A DNA stretch of 46,979 bases, taken from positions 1 to 46,979 of the forward strand of contig JACPRB010000106.1 of NCBI GenBank assembly GCA_016190155.1, read 5' to 3'. Under the pieces are notes generated by a model. It saw nothing but the letters and a program-made list of their open reading frames with translations. It was not told the DNA's origin and did not search any database. The DNA is from Planctomycetota bacterium. GTDB taxonomy: Bacteria > Planctomycetota > MHYJ01 > JACPRB01. Both the position numbers and the translations under genes were made by a program. Shown piece by piece: positions 15,260 through 24,222 of this stretch; within the stretch, counting starts at the first letter, position 1, and each line of letters starts with the position of its first letter.

Positions 15260-15436
15260 GTGGCTCGATGGCCGACCATATTCCTGCTCAGCGCCATGCT
15301 TACCGCGATCTTCGGCTTCAGCGACATTCTGGCGGGCATGTCGGATGTCGCCTGGAACGTCCTGCTGTTTCTCGTCTTGACGTGCGCCTTCTCCCTGATG
15401 TGGCGGCCGTCGTCCGAGAAGCCGCTGTCTCGTTGA
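15260..15436 (+). CDS. DUF1328/YtjA-like small membrane protein
   Basis: The 58-residue peptide has two hydrophobic helices (TIFLLSAMLTAIFGF and VAWNVLLFLVLTCAFSL) and the ALT/IFGF...AG pattern of the DUF1328 (UPF0391, YtjA) family of small stress-related membrane proteins. GTG 15260 has a perfect AGGAGG with a 6-base spacer (15248-15253); the frame upstream of it has no such site. It is the first gene of the sigma-54-preceded stress cluster, 8 bases before the universal stress protein. Confidence 0.72.
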   Translation: MARWPTIFLLSAMLTAIFGFSDILAGMSDVAWNVLLFLVLTCAFSLMWRPSSEKPLSR

Positions 15437-15444
15437 GGTTACCT

Positions 15445-16416
15445 ATGAATCAGTTTGAACTTCTTGACGCTCCGGTTCGTGGAAGAGCCTCGGCCAGCGC
15501 GTGGAAGAGGATCCTTCTGCCCCTGGACGGGTCTGAACTCTCGAAGTGGGCCCTCGCCCGCGCCCGGCACATCCTGGAGCAGCCGGGCACTTCCGTAACC
15601 CTGCTCAGAGTCATCGAGTGCGAAGAGGCGCGGGCGAACGATTTGTCCTTCCGGATGGACCCGCGCCACCGGAAGGCGGGCGAGGCGCTCGCGAGAACCC
15701 GAATCAACCTACTGGACCTCTCCGTGTCCGCAAGCTCGGAGCTCCGTTTTGGCGATCCGGTGACGGAGATCCTTCGCGAGATCGCGGAGGGCGGCCACGA
15801 TCTCGTGGTCATGAGTACGCACGGGCAGACCTGGCTCAGCCGCGTCTTCCTCGGGAGCGTGGCCGAGCGCGTGCTCCAGTCCTCTCCGGTTCCGCTCCTT
15901 CTCTTCCGTCCGATGATGGGACCGGACGAGACGCTCTCGTTCGTCGAGACGCGCGAAGCCGCGAGCTTCAAGCGCCTCCTCGTGGTGCTCGACGGCTTGG
16001 AGCCGGCGGAAGAGATTCTTCCAATGGCCGAGGGGGTGGCACGAGCCTTCGGCTCCGAACTCCACCTCTTCGGCGCCATCTTCGGCGGGTCGCAGGAAGC
16101 CGCCAAGCGCCGCGAGGCTGAAGAGTATTTCAAGAATTGCGCCGCGTCGCTCGCGGAGCGCGGCATTCCCTCGCAGGTGCACGTCTGCATGGGGACGGTC
16201 GCGGAAGAGGCGCTGGCCTTGATCCGCGAGCGCGCCCTCGACTCGGTTGCCCTGATGACGCATGGTCGCGCGGGGCTGGCGCGCGCGATACACGGAAGCG
16301 TGGCGCAGCGGCTCATCCGCGAGTCCGGCGTGCCCGTCCTCGTGCTGCGCAATCGGCGACTCCGCCCGCTACCCTCTGCCATGGTCTCGGGGCATCGCCA
16401 GCTGTGGGTCGATTGA
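15445..16416 (+). CDS. Tandem-domain universal stress protein
   Basis: The 323-residue protein contains two UspA domains. The first (about 20-150) begins WKRILLPLDGSELS and ends with the ATP-binding signature STHGQTWLSRVFLGSVAERVL and PVPLLLFR. The second (about 172-303) begins FKRLLVVLDG and ends MTHGRAGLARAIHGSVAQRLI with VPVLVLR. Both glycine motifs look compatible with ATP binding. Tandem Usp proteins bind nucleotides and support survival in stationary phase, oxygen or energy stress. ATG 15445 is chosen over the upstream open frame because it follows GAGG and begins just before the first domain. groES follows after 24 bases. Confidence 0.9.
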   Translation: MNQFELLDAPVRGRASASAWKRILLPLDGSELSKWALARARHILEQPGTSVTLLRVIECEEARANDLSFRMDPRHRKAGEALARTRINLLDLSVSASSELRFGDPVTEILREIAEGGHDLVVMSTHGQTWLSRVFLGSVAERVLQSSPVPLLLFRPMMGPDETLSFVETREAASFKRLLVVLDGLEPAEEILPMAEGVARAFGSELHLFGAIFGGSQEAAKRREAEEYFKNCAASLAERGIPSQVHVCMGTVAEEALALIRERALDSVALMTHGRAGLARAIHGSVAQRLIRESGVPVLVLRNRRLRPLPSAMVSGHRQLWVD

Positions 16417-16440
16417 CTAATGAAACATGGAGGTTCATCT

Positions 16441-16740
16441 ATGGTATCGATCAAGCCCCTGTACGATAGGGTCGTTGTGGAGCGCATCGAAGCGGACGGC
16501 AAGACCGCCGGTGGCATCGTTCTTCCGGACACGGCCAAGGAGAAGCCGAAGCAGGGGACGGTGATCGCCGTGGGCCCGGGTCGCGTCCTCGACAGCGGCA
16601 CCGTCAAGCCGGTGGATCTCAAGAAGGGCGATCGCGTCCTGTTCGGGGGATTCGCGGGATCGGAGATCAAGCTGAACGGGACGGAGTACCTCATCCTCAG
16701 CGAGAACGAGGTCCTCGCCACCATCAACGAGAACAGGTGA
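16441..16740 (+). CDS. groES: Co-chaperonin GroES
   Basis: The 99-residue GroES subunit forms the heptameric lid of the chaperonin. It shows [15 protein letters not shown], the mobile loop with hydrophobic [24 protein letters not shown], and [17 protein letters not shown] ending in [16 protein letters not shown] 16441 has GGAGG seven bases upstream; the in-frame ATG 16420 lacks one. groEL starts 13 bases downstream. Confidence 0.96.
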   Translation: MVSIKPLYDRVVVERIEADGKTAGGIVLPDTAKEKPKQGTVIAVGPGRVLDSGTVKPVDLKKGDRVLFGGFAGSEIKLNGTEYLILSENEVLATINENR

Positions 16741-16753
16741 AAGGAAGAATTCT

Positions 16754-18391
16754 ATGGCATCCAAGATGATCGCGTTCGATCAGGAAGCGCGCGAGGCGAT
16801 GCGCCGCGGGGTCAAGCAGCTCGCCCGCGTCGTCAAGGTCACGCTCGGGCCGCGCGGCCGCGCGGTGCTCCTCGAAAAGAAATGGGGCGCCCCGGTCGTG
16901 TCGGTGGACGGAGTCACCGTCGCGAAGGAGATCGAGCTCAAGGACCCCTTCGAGAACATGGGCGCCCAGATGGTGAAGGAGGTCGCCTCCAAGACCAACG
17001 ACGACGCCGGCGACGGAACGACGACCGCCACCGTGCTCGCGGAGGCGATCTTCGAGGAGGGACTCAAGAACGTCACCGCCGGCGCCAACGGGATCGCCCT
17101 GAAACGCGGCATCGACAAGGCCGTAGAGACCGTCATCGGCGAGCTCAAGCGGCTCTCCAAGCCCGTCGGCCTCGACGACCTCTCCGAGGTTCGCAACGTG
17201 GGCACCATCGCGGCCGGCGGCGACGCGGACACAGGCAAGATGCTCGCGGAGGCCATGCAGAAAGTTGGGAAAGACGGCGTCATCACGGTCGAGGAGGGGA
17301 AAGGCCTGGAGACCAACGTCGAATGGGTCGAAGGGATGCAGTTCGACAAGGGGTACCTCTCGCCCTACTTCGTCACGGATCCGGAGCAGATGAAGGCGGT
17401 CCTCAAGGACTGCTACATCCTCGTCCACGAGAAGAGGATCTCGGCGGTGAAGGATCTCATCCCCCTGCTCGAGAAGATCGCGAAAACGGGCAAGCCGCTC
17501 GTCATCATCGCGGACGAGATCGACGGCGAGGCGCTGGCGACCCTCGTGGTGAACAAACTCCGCGGGACGCTCAGCGTCTGCGCGGTGAAGGCCCCCGGCT
17601 ACGGTGATCGGCGCAAGGCCATGATGGAAGACATCGCTGTCCTCACCGGAGGAAAGGCCATCTTCGAAGACCTCGGGATGGAGCTTGAGAAGATCGATCT
17701 GCCGATGCTCGGCCGCGCGAAGAAAGTGGTGGTCGAGAAGGAGAACACGACGATCGTGGAAGGCGCGGGCGATACGAAGGCGATCCAGGGACGCATCGGA
17801 CAGATCAAGAACGAGATCGAGACGACCAAGTCGGACTACGACAAGGAGAATCTCCAGCAGCGCATGGCCAAGCTCGCCGGGGGCGTGGCGCAGATCCATG
17901 TCTGCGCGGCGACCGAGGTCGAGATGACGGAAAGGAAGCTCCGCGTCGAAGACGCGCTCCATGCGACGCGCGCCGCGGTCCAGGAAGGCATCCTGCCGGG
18001 CGGCGGCGTGGCGCTCATCCGCGCCTCGAAGGCGCTCGATAAGCTGAAGATGGCGAACGACGACGAGAAGACCGGGGTCGACATCGTCCGCCGCGCGCTG
18101 GAGGCGCCGATGAAGCAGATCGCGGCGAACTCGGGCGTGGAAGGGGCGATCGTGATCAACAAGGTGCGCGAATCGAAGGACGCCAACTTCGGCTTCGACG
18201 CCGAGACACTGGAGTACGGCGACATGATGAAGTTCGGCGTGATCGACCCGACCAAGGTGGTCCGCAGCGCGCTCCAGAACGCGGCGAGCGTGGCGTCGCT
18301 GCTGCTGACGACCGACGCGCTCATCAGCGAGATCCCGGAGACGAAGGCTTCCGCCGGCCATGGCGGCCGCGCCATGGGAGAAGAGAGGTAG
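16754..18391 (+). CDS. groEL: Chaperonin GroEL, divergent paralogue
   Basis: The 545-residue protein is a complete group I chaperonin subunit, with ATP-site motifs [16 protein letters not shown], the catalytic Asp in [28 protein letters not shown] and [11 protein letters not shown]. It differs from housekeeping GroEL at usually fixed places (for example [20 protein letters not shown] where KGRNVVLDKSFGAP is usual). It ends in [11 protein letters not shown] and not in a GGM-rich tail. Together with its place behind a sigma-54 promoter and a universal stress protein, this suggests a second, condition-specific chaperonin. The presence of another groEL elsewhere is inference. Confidence 0.95.
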   Translation: MASKMIAFDQEAREAMRRGVKQLARVVKVTLGPRGRAVLLEKKWGAPVVSVDGVTVAKEIELKDPFENMGAQMVKEVASKTNDDAGDGTTTATVLAEAIFEEGLKNVTAGANGIALKRGIDKAVETVIGELKRLSKPVGLDDLSEVRNVGTIAAGGDADTGKMLAEAMQKVGKDGVITVEEGKGLETNVEWVEGMQFDKGYLSPYFVTDPEQMKAVLKDCYILVHEKRISAVKDLIPLLEKIAKTGKPLVIIADEIDGEALATLVVNKLRGTLSVCAVKAPGYGDRRKAMMEDIAVLTGGKAIFEDLGMELEKIDLPMLGRAKKVVVEKENTTIVEGAGDTKAIQGRIGQIKNEIETTKSDYDKENLQQRMAKLAGGVAQIHVCAATEVEMTERKLRVEDALHATRAAVQEGILPGGGVALIRASKALDKLKMANDDEKTGVDIVRRALEAPMKQIAANSGVEGAIVINKVRESKDANFGFDAETLEYGDMMKFGVIDPTKVVRSALQNAASVASLLLTTDALISEIPETKASAGHGGRAMGEER

Positions 18392-18516
18392 CATGAACCT
18401 GACTACACGACCCTGCCTCCACCGTCCGACCGCGCCAGTCACGGCTTTCCGGCCCCGTTCGCCAAAGCGAGTTCCGCCACGGGCGAATCCTTACTGGCTG
18501 GACATTGGAGGATCCA

Positions 18517-18879
18517 GTGCGCACGTTCCTGAACAACAATCGTAGTTCGTCCGCCGTTCCGATCGACGTCATTGGACACGACGCCACGCTGAATCCGTAT
18601 CTGTGTGGAACCGTCCAGCGACGATTGGCCTACGCCCTCGGGCGATTCGCGGACAGCATCCGGCGAATTCAGGTTCGACTTACGGACGTCCACGCGCCGC
18701 GAACCGGGTGTAGTACAGTGTCATCGCTCGCAGGGTACGGCGTCCGGACCGGCGGAAATTGTTCACGACGAATAACAGGTGGGCGACTCTGCTTCGCCGC
18801 CCGTCGGGAGGCGAGGAGCGGAGGAACCAGAGTCTGCACACGTCGAAAACTTGATGATGGCCGCGGGCCCAGCGTATAG
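18517..18879 (+). pseudogene. Truncated ribosome hibernation factor (HPF/RaiA-like)
   Basis: GTG 18517, with GGAGG five bases upstream, opens a frame. Its residues 14-64 match the N-terminal half of HPF/YfiA-type ribosome-binding proteins: IDVIGHDATLNPYLCGTVQRR, then RLAYALGRFADSIRRIQVRLTDVHAPR. The family would continue with a strand containing DKRC. Instead the frame enters low-complexity sequence and the 58-bp repeat at 18729-18786. I read this as a gene cut by the repeat; a short N-terminal peptide could still be made. It is the last member of the stress cluster. Confidence 0.7.
18729..18786. repeat. 58-bp dispersed repeat, copy A
   Basis: This 58-base segment matches 22002-22059 at roughly 48 positions without gaps and in the same orientation. 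It contains CGGCGTCCGGA and TAACAG. It truncates the HPF-like gene and stands 128 bases before the glycosidase-like gene. Confidence 0.7.
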
Positions 18880-18914
18880 CATAGCTGCGCGAGCGACTTC
18901 GTGAGGGCCGACCC

Positions 18915-21908
18915 ATGCATCGATTCTTCTGCTTTGCGATCGGTTTCGCAGCCGTCGGATGTCACGCCACGAACCCCGCGCACGAGCCGGACGGCATGAC
19001 CGTGGATTTCCGCTTCAGCCCTCCCCGTTGGAATACGGCCATCTGCCTGCCCGACGATTGGCAGAAGACGATCGTGAACGAACAAGGGATCCTCCTCTAT
19101 GATTACCCGGGCCCGTATTTCGATCACAAGATCTGCGTCCAGCTCACTACCGACGCGCCGCCGCGGCGGGCCAGCGCCGCGTACAACCCGCTGCGACGCG
19201 AGACGTTCTGCACGCCCAGCGCCTCCTCCACGGCCGGCGTCGACGACGTATGGGAGGCCGTCGACGGCCGATTGGAGCCCGAGTCTCGCTGGACGTGCTG
19301 GGACTCGAGACGCCCGTCGGATTGGTTCCAGGTCGAATGGGTCCGCACGCGCACGATCGAGAAGCTCGTCCTGCATGTCTATGACGACGGCGGCGGCGTA
19401 CAGCCGCCCGCTTCCTTCGAACTTCAGGCGCGCAACGCCGCCGGCCGCTGGGACACGATCGCCGTGCCGTCCCGGACGCTGACAGCCGGTCGCAACGAAA
19501 TCTCTTTCGCCGCCGTGGAAACCGATGCCGTTCGCGTGCTGTTCACGCACCGGCCGGGGGCCTACACCGGCCTCGTCGAGTTCGAGGCGTATCCCGAACG
19601 GAGCGATCTCACCGAGGAAGAGGGCCGGCAGAACCTGCCGTCCCTGCCCGTGATCGAACAGCGCCTCGAAAGCCCACGCGTGCCGATCGTGAGGACGACC
19701 TTCGCTGACGACATTCGACACGAGACCTTCGCCGTCGTCACGAACGCGCCGGCCGCTCCGACGAACGCCTGGCGAAAAGACGAAGACACGTGCGCGGGCG
19801 CCTGGGCGTCTCCGGTCGCGCCCGCCGATCCCGCGTTCGCCGACGTGGCCATCGGCTGGGGCCGGCCCGTCGAGTACGCGCTCGCGGTCGACAAGAACGG
19901 CGCGCGCCAAGTCGCCCTCGGCCTCTGCGAGGGTTACCACGACGCGAGCGGCGCGCGACTCTTGGAGCTCAGCGTCGAAGGCGCCGCGTCGACGAACGTC
20001 GACCTGCTCGCGCTCGGCCCGAAGAACAGGGCCCACGTCTTCCTCTTCCAAGCGCGAGACGCGAACGGCGACGGACGCATCGACGTGCGCGTGAAGCCGG
20101 CGGCCGGAAGCCCCGATCCGAACGCCATCCTGAACGTGATGTGGCTCTTTCCTGCCGATTTGCCGGTCCGCGCGGAGTCGGTCGCGCGCGGAGAACTCAA
20201 CGCTCAGGCGGAGGCATACGTTCCCTGCCTGCGACGCCCGGGTCGCATCGACGCGCTGATCGCCGAGTTCGCCACGGACGATGCCGCGCCGGTTCTCGTC
20301 GTGAGATCCGCGGAGCAGGCCCTCGCGGTCGGCGCCGGCGGCTTGGACCTCGGCGGGCGTCCGTTCCTGCGCACGCGTCCCCCGGCGCTCTCGGCGAGCC
20401 GCATCCATCAGGGCTTCGCGCTCGTCTATCCGAGAGGCACGAAGCGTATCGAGGCCGCGATCCTGCGCGGGCCTTCCGACATGCCGGATCTCTCAGCCGC
20501 GCGCGAGCGGCTCGCCCGCTTCTACCGCGAGTCGCGGCTTCCGTGGGATCGCATCGTCGTTCCGGACGCGGGCGTTCAGGCGCTCATCGATTCGAGCATC
20601 CGCAACATCTATCAGGCGCGCGAGATCGTGCGCGGGCTGCCGGAGTATCGCGTCGGTCCGACGGTGTATCGCGGGCTGTGGGTTGTCGACGCGGCGTTCA
20701 TCATGGAAGTCGTTACGTTGCTCGGGGAGGCCGCCGACGCTAGGCGCTGCATTCAGCGGCTCCTCGAGCATCAGCAGCCCGACGGCCGCATCGTCGCGCT
20801 GACGCTCGACTATCACAAGGAGACGGGCATCGCCATCTGGGCCGTGTATCGGCACGCGCGGCTCACGCAGGACCGCGCGTGGCTCGAGGGCATATGGACA
20901 CACGTCGCGCGCGCCGTCGACGGGATCAAGTCTCTGCGCAAGCAGGCTTCGGAGGATCCGAAGGCGCCTCACTTCGGGCTCGTCCCGCCCGGCTTCTCCG
21001 ACGGTGGGATTCACGGAACGAACTCGGAGTACACGAACGTCTATTGGACGGCGATGGGGTTGCGCTCGGCGGTCGATGCCGCCGCGTGGCTGGGCAGGCG
21101 CGATGAAGCGGAAGCGTGGCAGGCGGAGCTCGACGACTTCATGGCGACCTTCCGCGCCTCGGCAGGGCGCGACATGCGCACCGACCGCCACGGCCACCGG
21201 TACTTGCCCATCCTGATGCGCCACGATGACGCGCGCGATCTCCCGCAAGCGGCGCAGTGGGCGTTCTGCCAGGCGATCTTTCCGGGGAGGCTCTTCGCGG
21301 ACGGCGATCCGCTCGTGCGGGGGACGATGGCGATGCTCGATGCGGCGAACGTCGAAGGGCTCGTGCTCGGAACGGGATGGATCCGGGACGGCCTCTGGAC
21401 GTACTTCGGATCTTTTTACGCGCACGCGCATCTGTGGCTGGGACACGTCCGCAAGGCGCAGGAGGCGCTGTACGCGTTCGCGAACCACGCATCGCCGCTC
21501 CTGTGCTGGCGCGAGGAGCAGATGCCGCGCGGGCGGGGCACGCACACGGTCGGGGACATGCCGCACAACTGGGCCAGCGCGGAGTTCATCCGCCTGGTGA
21601 GGCATCTCATCGCGATGGAGCGAGGCGACCGCCTGGATCTCTTGGCCGGCGTCCCGGATCATTGGTTCGCGCCGGGAGCGCGCATCGCGCTGCGCGACAT
21701 CGCGACCGACTTCGGGCGCTTGACGCTGGAGGTCAAGATCGCGAACGACGGGACGCGCGCGTCCATTCGGGTCGCGCCCGTGGGTAGGCGCGGCGATCCT
21801 GGCGGTCCGGTGCTGGTTCTCGATGGCCTGCGCCGCGCGGGATTCTCAGGCGACGCACGCATCGAAGGGCGTTGGGGTGAGGAGTTGAGCGCGGAGTTGC
21901 GGAAGTAG
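18915..21908 (+). CDS. Lipoprotein with discoidin-like domain and (alpha/alpha)6 glycosidase domain
   Basis: The 997-residue protein starts with a lipoprotein signal (MHRFFCFAIGFAAVGC, lipobox AVGC at residues 13-16), so it is probably membrane-anchored. About 95-225 resembles an F5/8 type C (discoidin) carbohydrate-binding fold (SRWTCWDSRRPSDWFQVEW, VRVLFTHRPGAYTGLVEFEAYP). About 290-420 looks like a beta-sandwich (DANGDGRIDVRV). About 540-900 is helical with six-hairpin glycosidase features (YRGLWVVDAAFIMEVVTLLGE, HQQPDGRI, YTNVYWTAMGLR, MPHNWASAEFIRL), and a C-terminal beta domain ends it. It probably cleaves a glycan outside the cytoplasm, but I cannot assign a GH family or a substrate. 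ATG 18914-18916 follows GAGGG. It is flanked by the two 58-bp repeats. Confidence 0.7.
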   Translation: MHRFFCFAIGFAAVGCHATNPAHEPDGMTVDFRFSPPRWNTAICLPDDWQKTIVNEQGILLYDYPGPYFDHKICVQLTTDAPPRRASAAYNPLRRETFCTPSASSTAGVDDVWEAVDGRLEPESRWTCWDSRRPSDWFQVEWVRTRTIEKLVLHVYDDGGGVQPPASFELQARNAAGRWDTIAVPSRTLTAGRNEISFAAVETDAVRVLFTHRPGAYTGLVEFEAYPERSDLTEEEGRQNLPSLPVIEQRLESPRVPIVRTTFADDIRHETFAVVTNAPAAPTNAWRKDEDTCAGAWASPVAPADPAFADVAIGWGRPVEYALAVDKNGARQVALGLCEGYHDASGARLLELSVEGAASTNVDLLALGPKNRAHVFLFQARDANGDGRIDVRVKPAAGSPDPNAILNVMWLFPADLPVRAESVARGELNAQAEAYVPCLRRPGRIDALIAEFATDDAAPVLVVRSAEQALAVGAGGLDLGGRPFLRTRPPALSASRIHQGFALVYPRGTKRIEAAILRGPSDMPDLSAARERLARFYRESRLPWDRIVVPDAGVQALIDSSIRNIYQAREIVRGLPEYRVGPTVYRGLWVVDAAFIMEVVTLLGEAADARRCIQRLLEHQQPDGRIVALTLDYHKETGIAIWAVYRHARLTQDRAWLEGIWTHVARAVDGIKSLRKQASEDPKAPHFGLVPPGFSDGGIHGTNSEYTNVYWTAMGLRSAVDAAAWLGRRDEAEAWQAELDDFMATFRASAGRDMRTDRHGHRYLPILMRHDDARDLPQAAQWAFCQAIFPGRLFADGDPLVRGTMAMLDAANVEGLVLGTGWIRDGLWTYFGSFYAHAHLWLGHVRKAQEALYAFANHASPLLCWREEQMPRGRGTHTVGDMPHNWASAEFIRLVRHLIAMERGDRLDLLAGVPDHWFAPGARIALRDIATDFGRLTLEVKIANDGTRASIRVAPVGRRGDPGGPVLVLDGLRRAGFSGDARIEGRWGEELSAELRK

Positions 21909-22001
21909 GAACGGCCTAAGCCCGCTCGCCGGCGTGCCGCATCCGTGAAGGGAACGATGACGCGAACATCGGCTTTCCCTCCCATCGTGCTTCCCACCGC
22001 C

Positions 22002-22059
22002 CGCAGGATTCGGCGTCCGGAGCGGGAGGAATTGTTCGCGGCGAGTAACAGCTGGGCGA
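22002..22059. repeat. 58-bp dispersed repeat, copy B
   Basis: This is a direct copy of 18729-18786, 93 bases after the glycosidase-like gene. The surrounding 21909-22159 gap holds no gene that I can support. Confidence 0.7.
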
Positions 22060-22159
22060 TCATCCTTCGGTCCATCCGGATCGACGCGATTTCGGCCGGC
22101 TGGGCCGCGCGCTTCGATCACGTAGATCTCCCGGCGCCCGTCCAAACCCGTCACCGGCG

Positions 22160-22660
22160 TCACCGCCTGTATGTCGCCACAATCTCCCCCGTGCCGAGAA
22201 CGTGGCCGCGCATGGCGCGCAACAAGCCGTCCTTCGTAATAGTGCCGGCGAGCTTCAGGGGAGCGTTCAGGGCGTAGAGGTGGAAGTGGTAGTGATGCGT
22301 GCCGTGGCCCCGGGGAGGCGCCGGCCCATCATAGCCGATCCTCCGGAAGTCGTTGACGCCTTGCGTGGCCCCGGGAATCTCCCGAGGATTCGCCGACTTC
22401 GAGATGCCCTCCGGAAGAGTCTTCATCGCCGCGGGGATGTCGACCACGACCCAATGAACGAACGGCGTCGCTTGCGGCGCGTCCGGATCGTCGCAGATCA
22501 AGGCGAACGACCGCGTGCCGGCGGGAGCGTCCGCCCAGCTGATCGCGGGCGACTTGTTCAGTCCGTCCTCGGTGTAGTCCACCGGCATCTCGTCGTCGTT
22601 CTTGAAGGAGGTGCTGGTCATCCCAAGCGTGGCCCAGGAGGGTTGAAGGCGCTCTTCCAT
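22160..22660 (-). CDS. PEBP-family protein (YbhB/YbcL-like)
   Basis: The 166-residue protein is a phosphatidylethanolamine-binding protein fold of the bacterial YbhB/YbcL type: NKSPAISWADAPAGTRSFALI, CDDPDAPQATPFVHWVVVDIP with the DPDxP and HW ligand-site motifs, GVNDFRRIGYDGPAPPRG, HHYHFHLYALN and the closing GTGEIVATYRR. The biochemical role of the bacterial members is uncertain. ATG 22660 follows AGAGGAAA; ATG 22621 is a shorter alternative nearer the family's usual start. No signal peptide is seen. A large hairpin lies in its leader. Confidence 0.88.
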   Translation of the reverse strand: MEERLQPSWATLGMTSTSFKNDDEMPVDYTEDGLNKSPAISWADAPAGTRSFALICDDPDAPQATPFVHWVVVDIPAAMKTLPEGISKSANPREIPGATQGVNDFRRIGYDGPAPPRGHGTHHYHFHLYALNAPLKLAGTITKDGLLRAMRGHVLGTGEIVATYRR

Positions 22661-22690
22661 GAAGTCTTTCCTCTCGGCATGTAAATAAGA

Positions 22691-22764
22691 GGAAGCTCCG
22701 TAAAGTACTTCTTCCTTGAGATCCTTCTTCGGGATCTCGAGGAAGTTTCCCTTCCGGAGCTTCC
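22691..22764 (-). repeat. Large two-part hairpin upstream of the PEBP gene
   Basis: The outer arms 22691-22700 and 22755-22764 are a perfect 10-bp inverted repeat. The inner arms 22711-22724 and 22732-22745 pair over 14 bp with one wobble around a short loop. Asymmetric internal loops separate the two stems. It lies 31 bases upstream of the PEBP start, between divergent genes. It could be an mRNA leader structure, a small RNA or a miniature repeat element. Confidence 0.6.
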
Positions 22765-22877
22765 CGTTTCTTAGAGCCGCAAGCCGCCGCGGCGTTACTC
22801 CGCAGTGCATCTTTCGCGGTGGATCGTGGAACTTACCGGCCCCCCGCCTCCCGTAATCCAGGTTATTATTCTCGCAC

Positions 22878-23642
22878 ATGATCCGCAGCGCCGCATGGAT
22901 CGGCCTGTTGGCCCTGACCGCATGCTCGCGAAAGGAGCCGACCGTTCCGTCGCAGCCCACGCCCCCCCAATCCGAGCCGTCCTCTCGCGCGCCGAAGGCC
23001 TTCGAAGGCGCCGCCTATCTCGTGCTCGTGGAAGAGAATCGGGACGATCTCTCGGAGACCTTCCGAGTCGAGAATCAGCTCTCCGGCGACGGCATCCTCG
23101 ATGGAAGCACGCATCTCGAGCTTCGCTCGGATGTCGCCGCGGGCAAGAACCTCCGGCGCTGGGCCATCGCATCGATCGACGGTCCGGCGGATAAAGCCGC
23201 GATCGTCGTGCTCGTGGAGCGCCGATACGGCGGACGCGGACGCCGGGGCGGCCTGCGCGAGTTCCACGTCTCCGGCCCCTCGCTCACCCTGAAGGCGCCT
23301 TCGCCGATCCGAGGCCCGATCGTGGACGGCCTGCGCGCGCACCTCGGCGCAACCCTCGCGGGCGTCCGGCCCTGGCCCGGCGACATCACGTTGACACGGG
23401 ACGGGGAATCGATCGTCGTGACCGTCGGCGGGCGACGAACGACGCTGGCGGCCGGCGGCGAGCTCAGACTCGACGAACAGAAGGTCTCATCCCAGGTCGC
23501 ACACGAGATGCTCGACCCCGGCGACGGACCCGGTGAGGTCGTCCGTTCGGGTGTCCGGCGCGTCGACTTGGGCACGGTCACGTTCTCCGCTTCCCTTACT
23601 TTGCGTCACCTCGGCATGCGCACTGTGGAGGTGCGCCCATGA
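22878..23642 (+). CDS. Putative lipoprotein of unknown function
   Basis: The 254-residue protein has a lipoprotein signal (MIRSAAWIGLLALTAC, lipobox LTAC) and a Pro/Ser-rich spacer (about 20-40). The rest is beta-rich (YLVLVEENRDDLSETFRVENQ, IVVTVGGRRTTLAAGGELRLDE). I do not recognise a family. The next gene starts inside its stop (ATGA at 23639-23642), so both are made from one message and may act together outside the cytoplasm. Confidence 0.7.
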   Translation: MIRSAAWIGLLALTACSRKEPTVPSQPTPPQSEPSSRAPKAFEGAAYLVLVEENRDDLSETFRVENQLSGDGILDGSTHLELRSDVAAGKNLRRWAIASIDGPADKAAIVVLVERRYGGRGRRGGLREFHVSGPSLTLKAPSPIRGPIVDGLRAHLGATLAGVRPWPGDITLTRDGESIVVTVGGRRTTLAAGGELRLDEQKVSSQVAHEMLDPGDGPGEVVRSGVRRVDLGTVTFSASLTLRHLGMRTVEVRP

Positions 23643-24145
23643 CCGCCCTGACGCTCGCGCTGGCCCTCGGCCTCGGCGACGGAGACGAAACGCTCGTTAC
23701 GCTCGGTACGAGCGATCACTTCGAGACGATCGTCGCGGGGTCGCTGTTGGCCCCGGAGAACCGCGTGACGTACGAAGAGCACGCCCGCCGAATCCTCCTG
23801 GCCGCGGAGACGGCCACGCAGACCTACTTCGGCAAACTCGCCTACCGCATCCCTCCCTGTTGGAAGGAACTCTTCACGCCGGGATCGGGAAAACGCCAGG
23901 AGGAGATGCGCGCGAAGCGTAAGGCGCTGAAGGAGGGGAAGGCGAGCTCGGGCGAGGTGATCGCCGCCACGATGGCCTTGCAGGAGCAGGCCACGAAGGT
24001 CGAGAAGCTGGACAAGGAACTGCGGGCGGGCTCGCGCGAGCGGCAGAAGCTAGGCAGCGAGACCATCCGCGCGCAGATCTTCGAGGCGCGCGAGGCGGCG
24101 TGGCGGAGCTACATCGAGAAGGCGTCGAAGGAGATCAAGCCGTAG
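23639..24145 (+). CDS. Hypothetical protein, possibly exported
   Basis: The 168-residue protein is translationally coupled to the lipoprotein gene before it. The N-terminus MTALTLALALGLGDG could be a weak signal peptide. The body is helical and charged (about 80-160 is Lys/Glu/Arg-rich and likely a coiled coil: QEEMRAKRKALKEGKASSGE, KVEKLDKELRAGSRERQKLG). I recognise no family. It is separated from tldD by 77 bases. Confidence 0.6.
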   Translation: MTALTLALALGLGDGDETLVTLGTSDHFETIVAGSLLAPENRVTYEEHARRILLAAETATQTYFGKLAYRIPPCWKELFTPGSGKRQEEMRAKRKALKEGKASSGEVIAATMALQEQATKVEKLDKELRAGSRERQKLGSETIRAQIFEAREAAWRSYIEKASKEIKP

Positions 24146-24222
24146 CGATCGCTTTCAATATCCTCCGCCCGGAACCCGCCGCATGTTACACTCCGCCGAC
24201 CGAAATCGAACAGGAGCACCCC

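Noticed and set aside
18393-18545. A 50-codon open frame right after groEL
   Set aside because: It has no motif or ribosome site and overlaps the better supported start of the HPF-like fragment.
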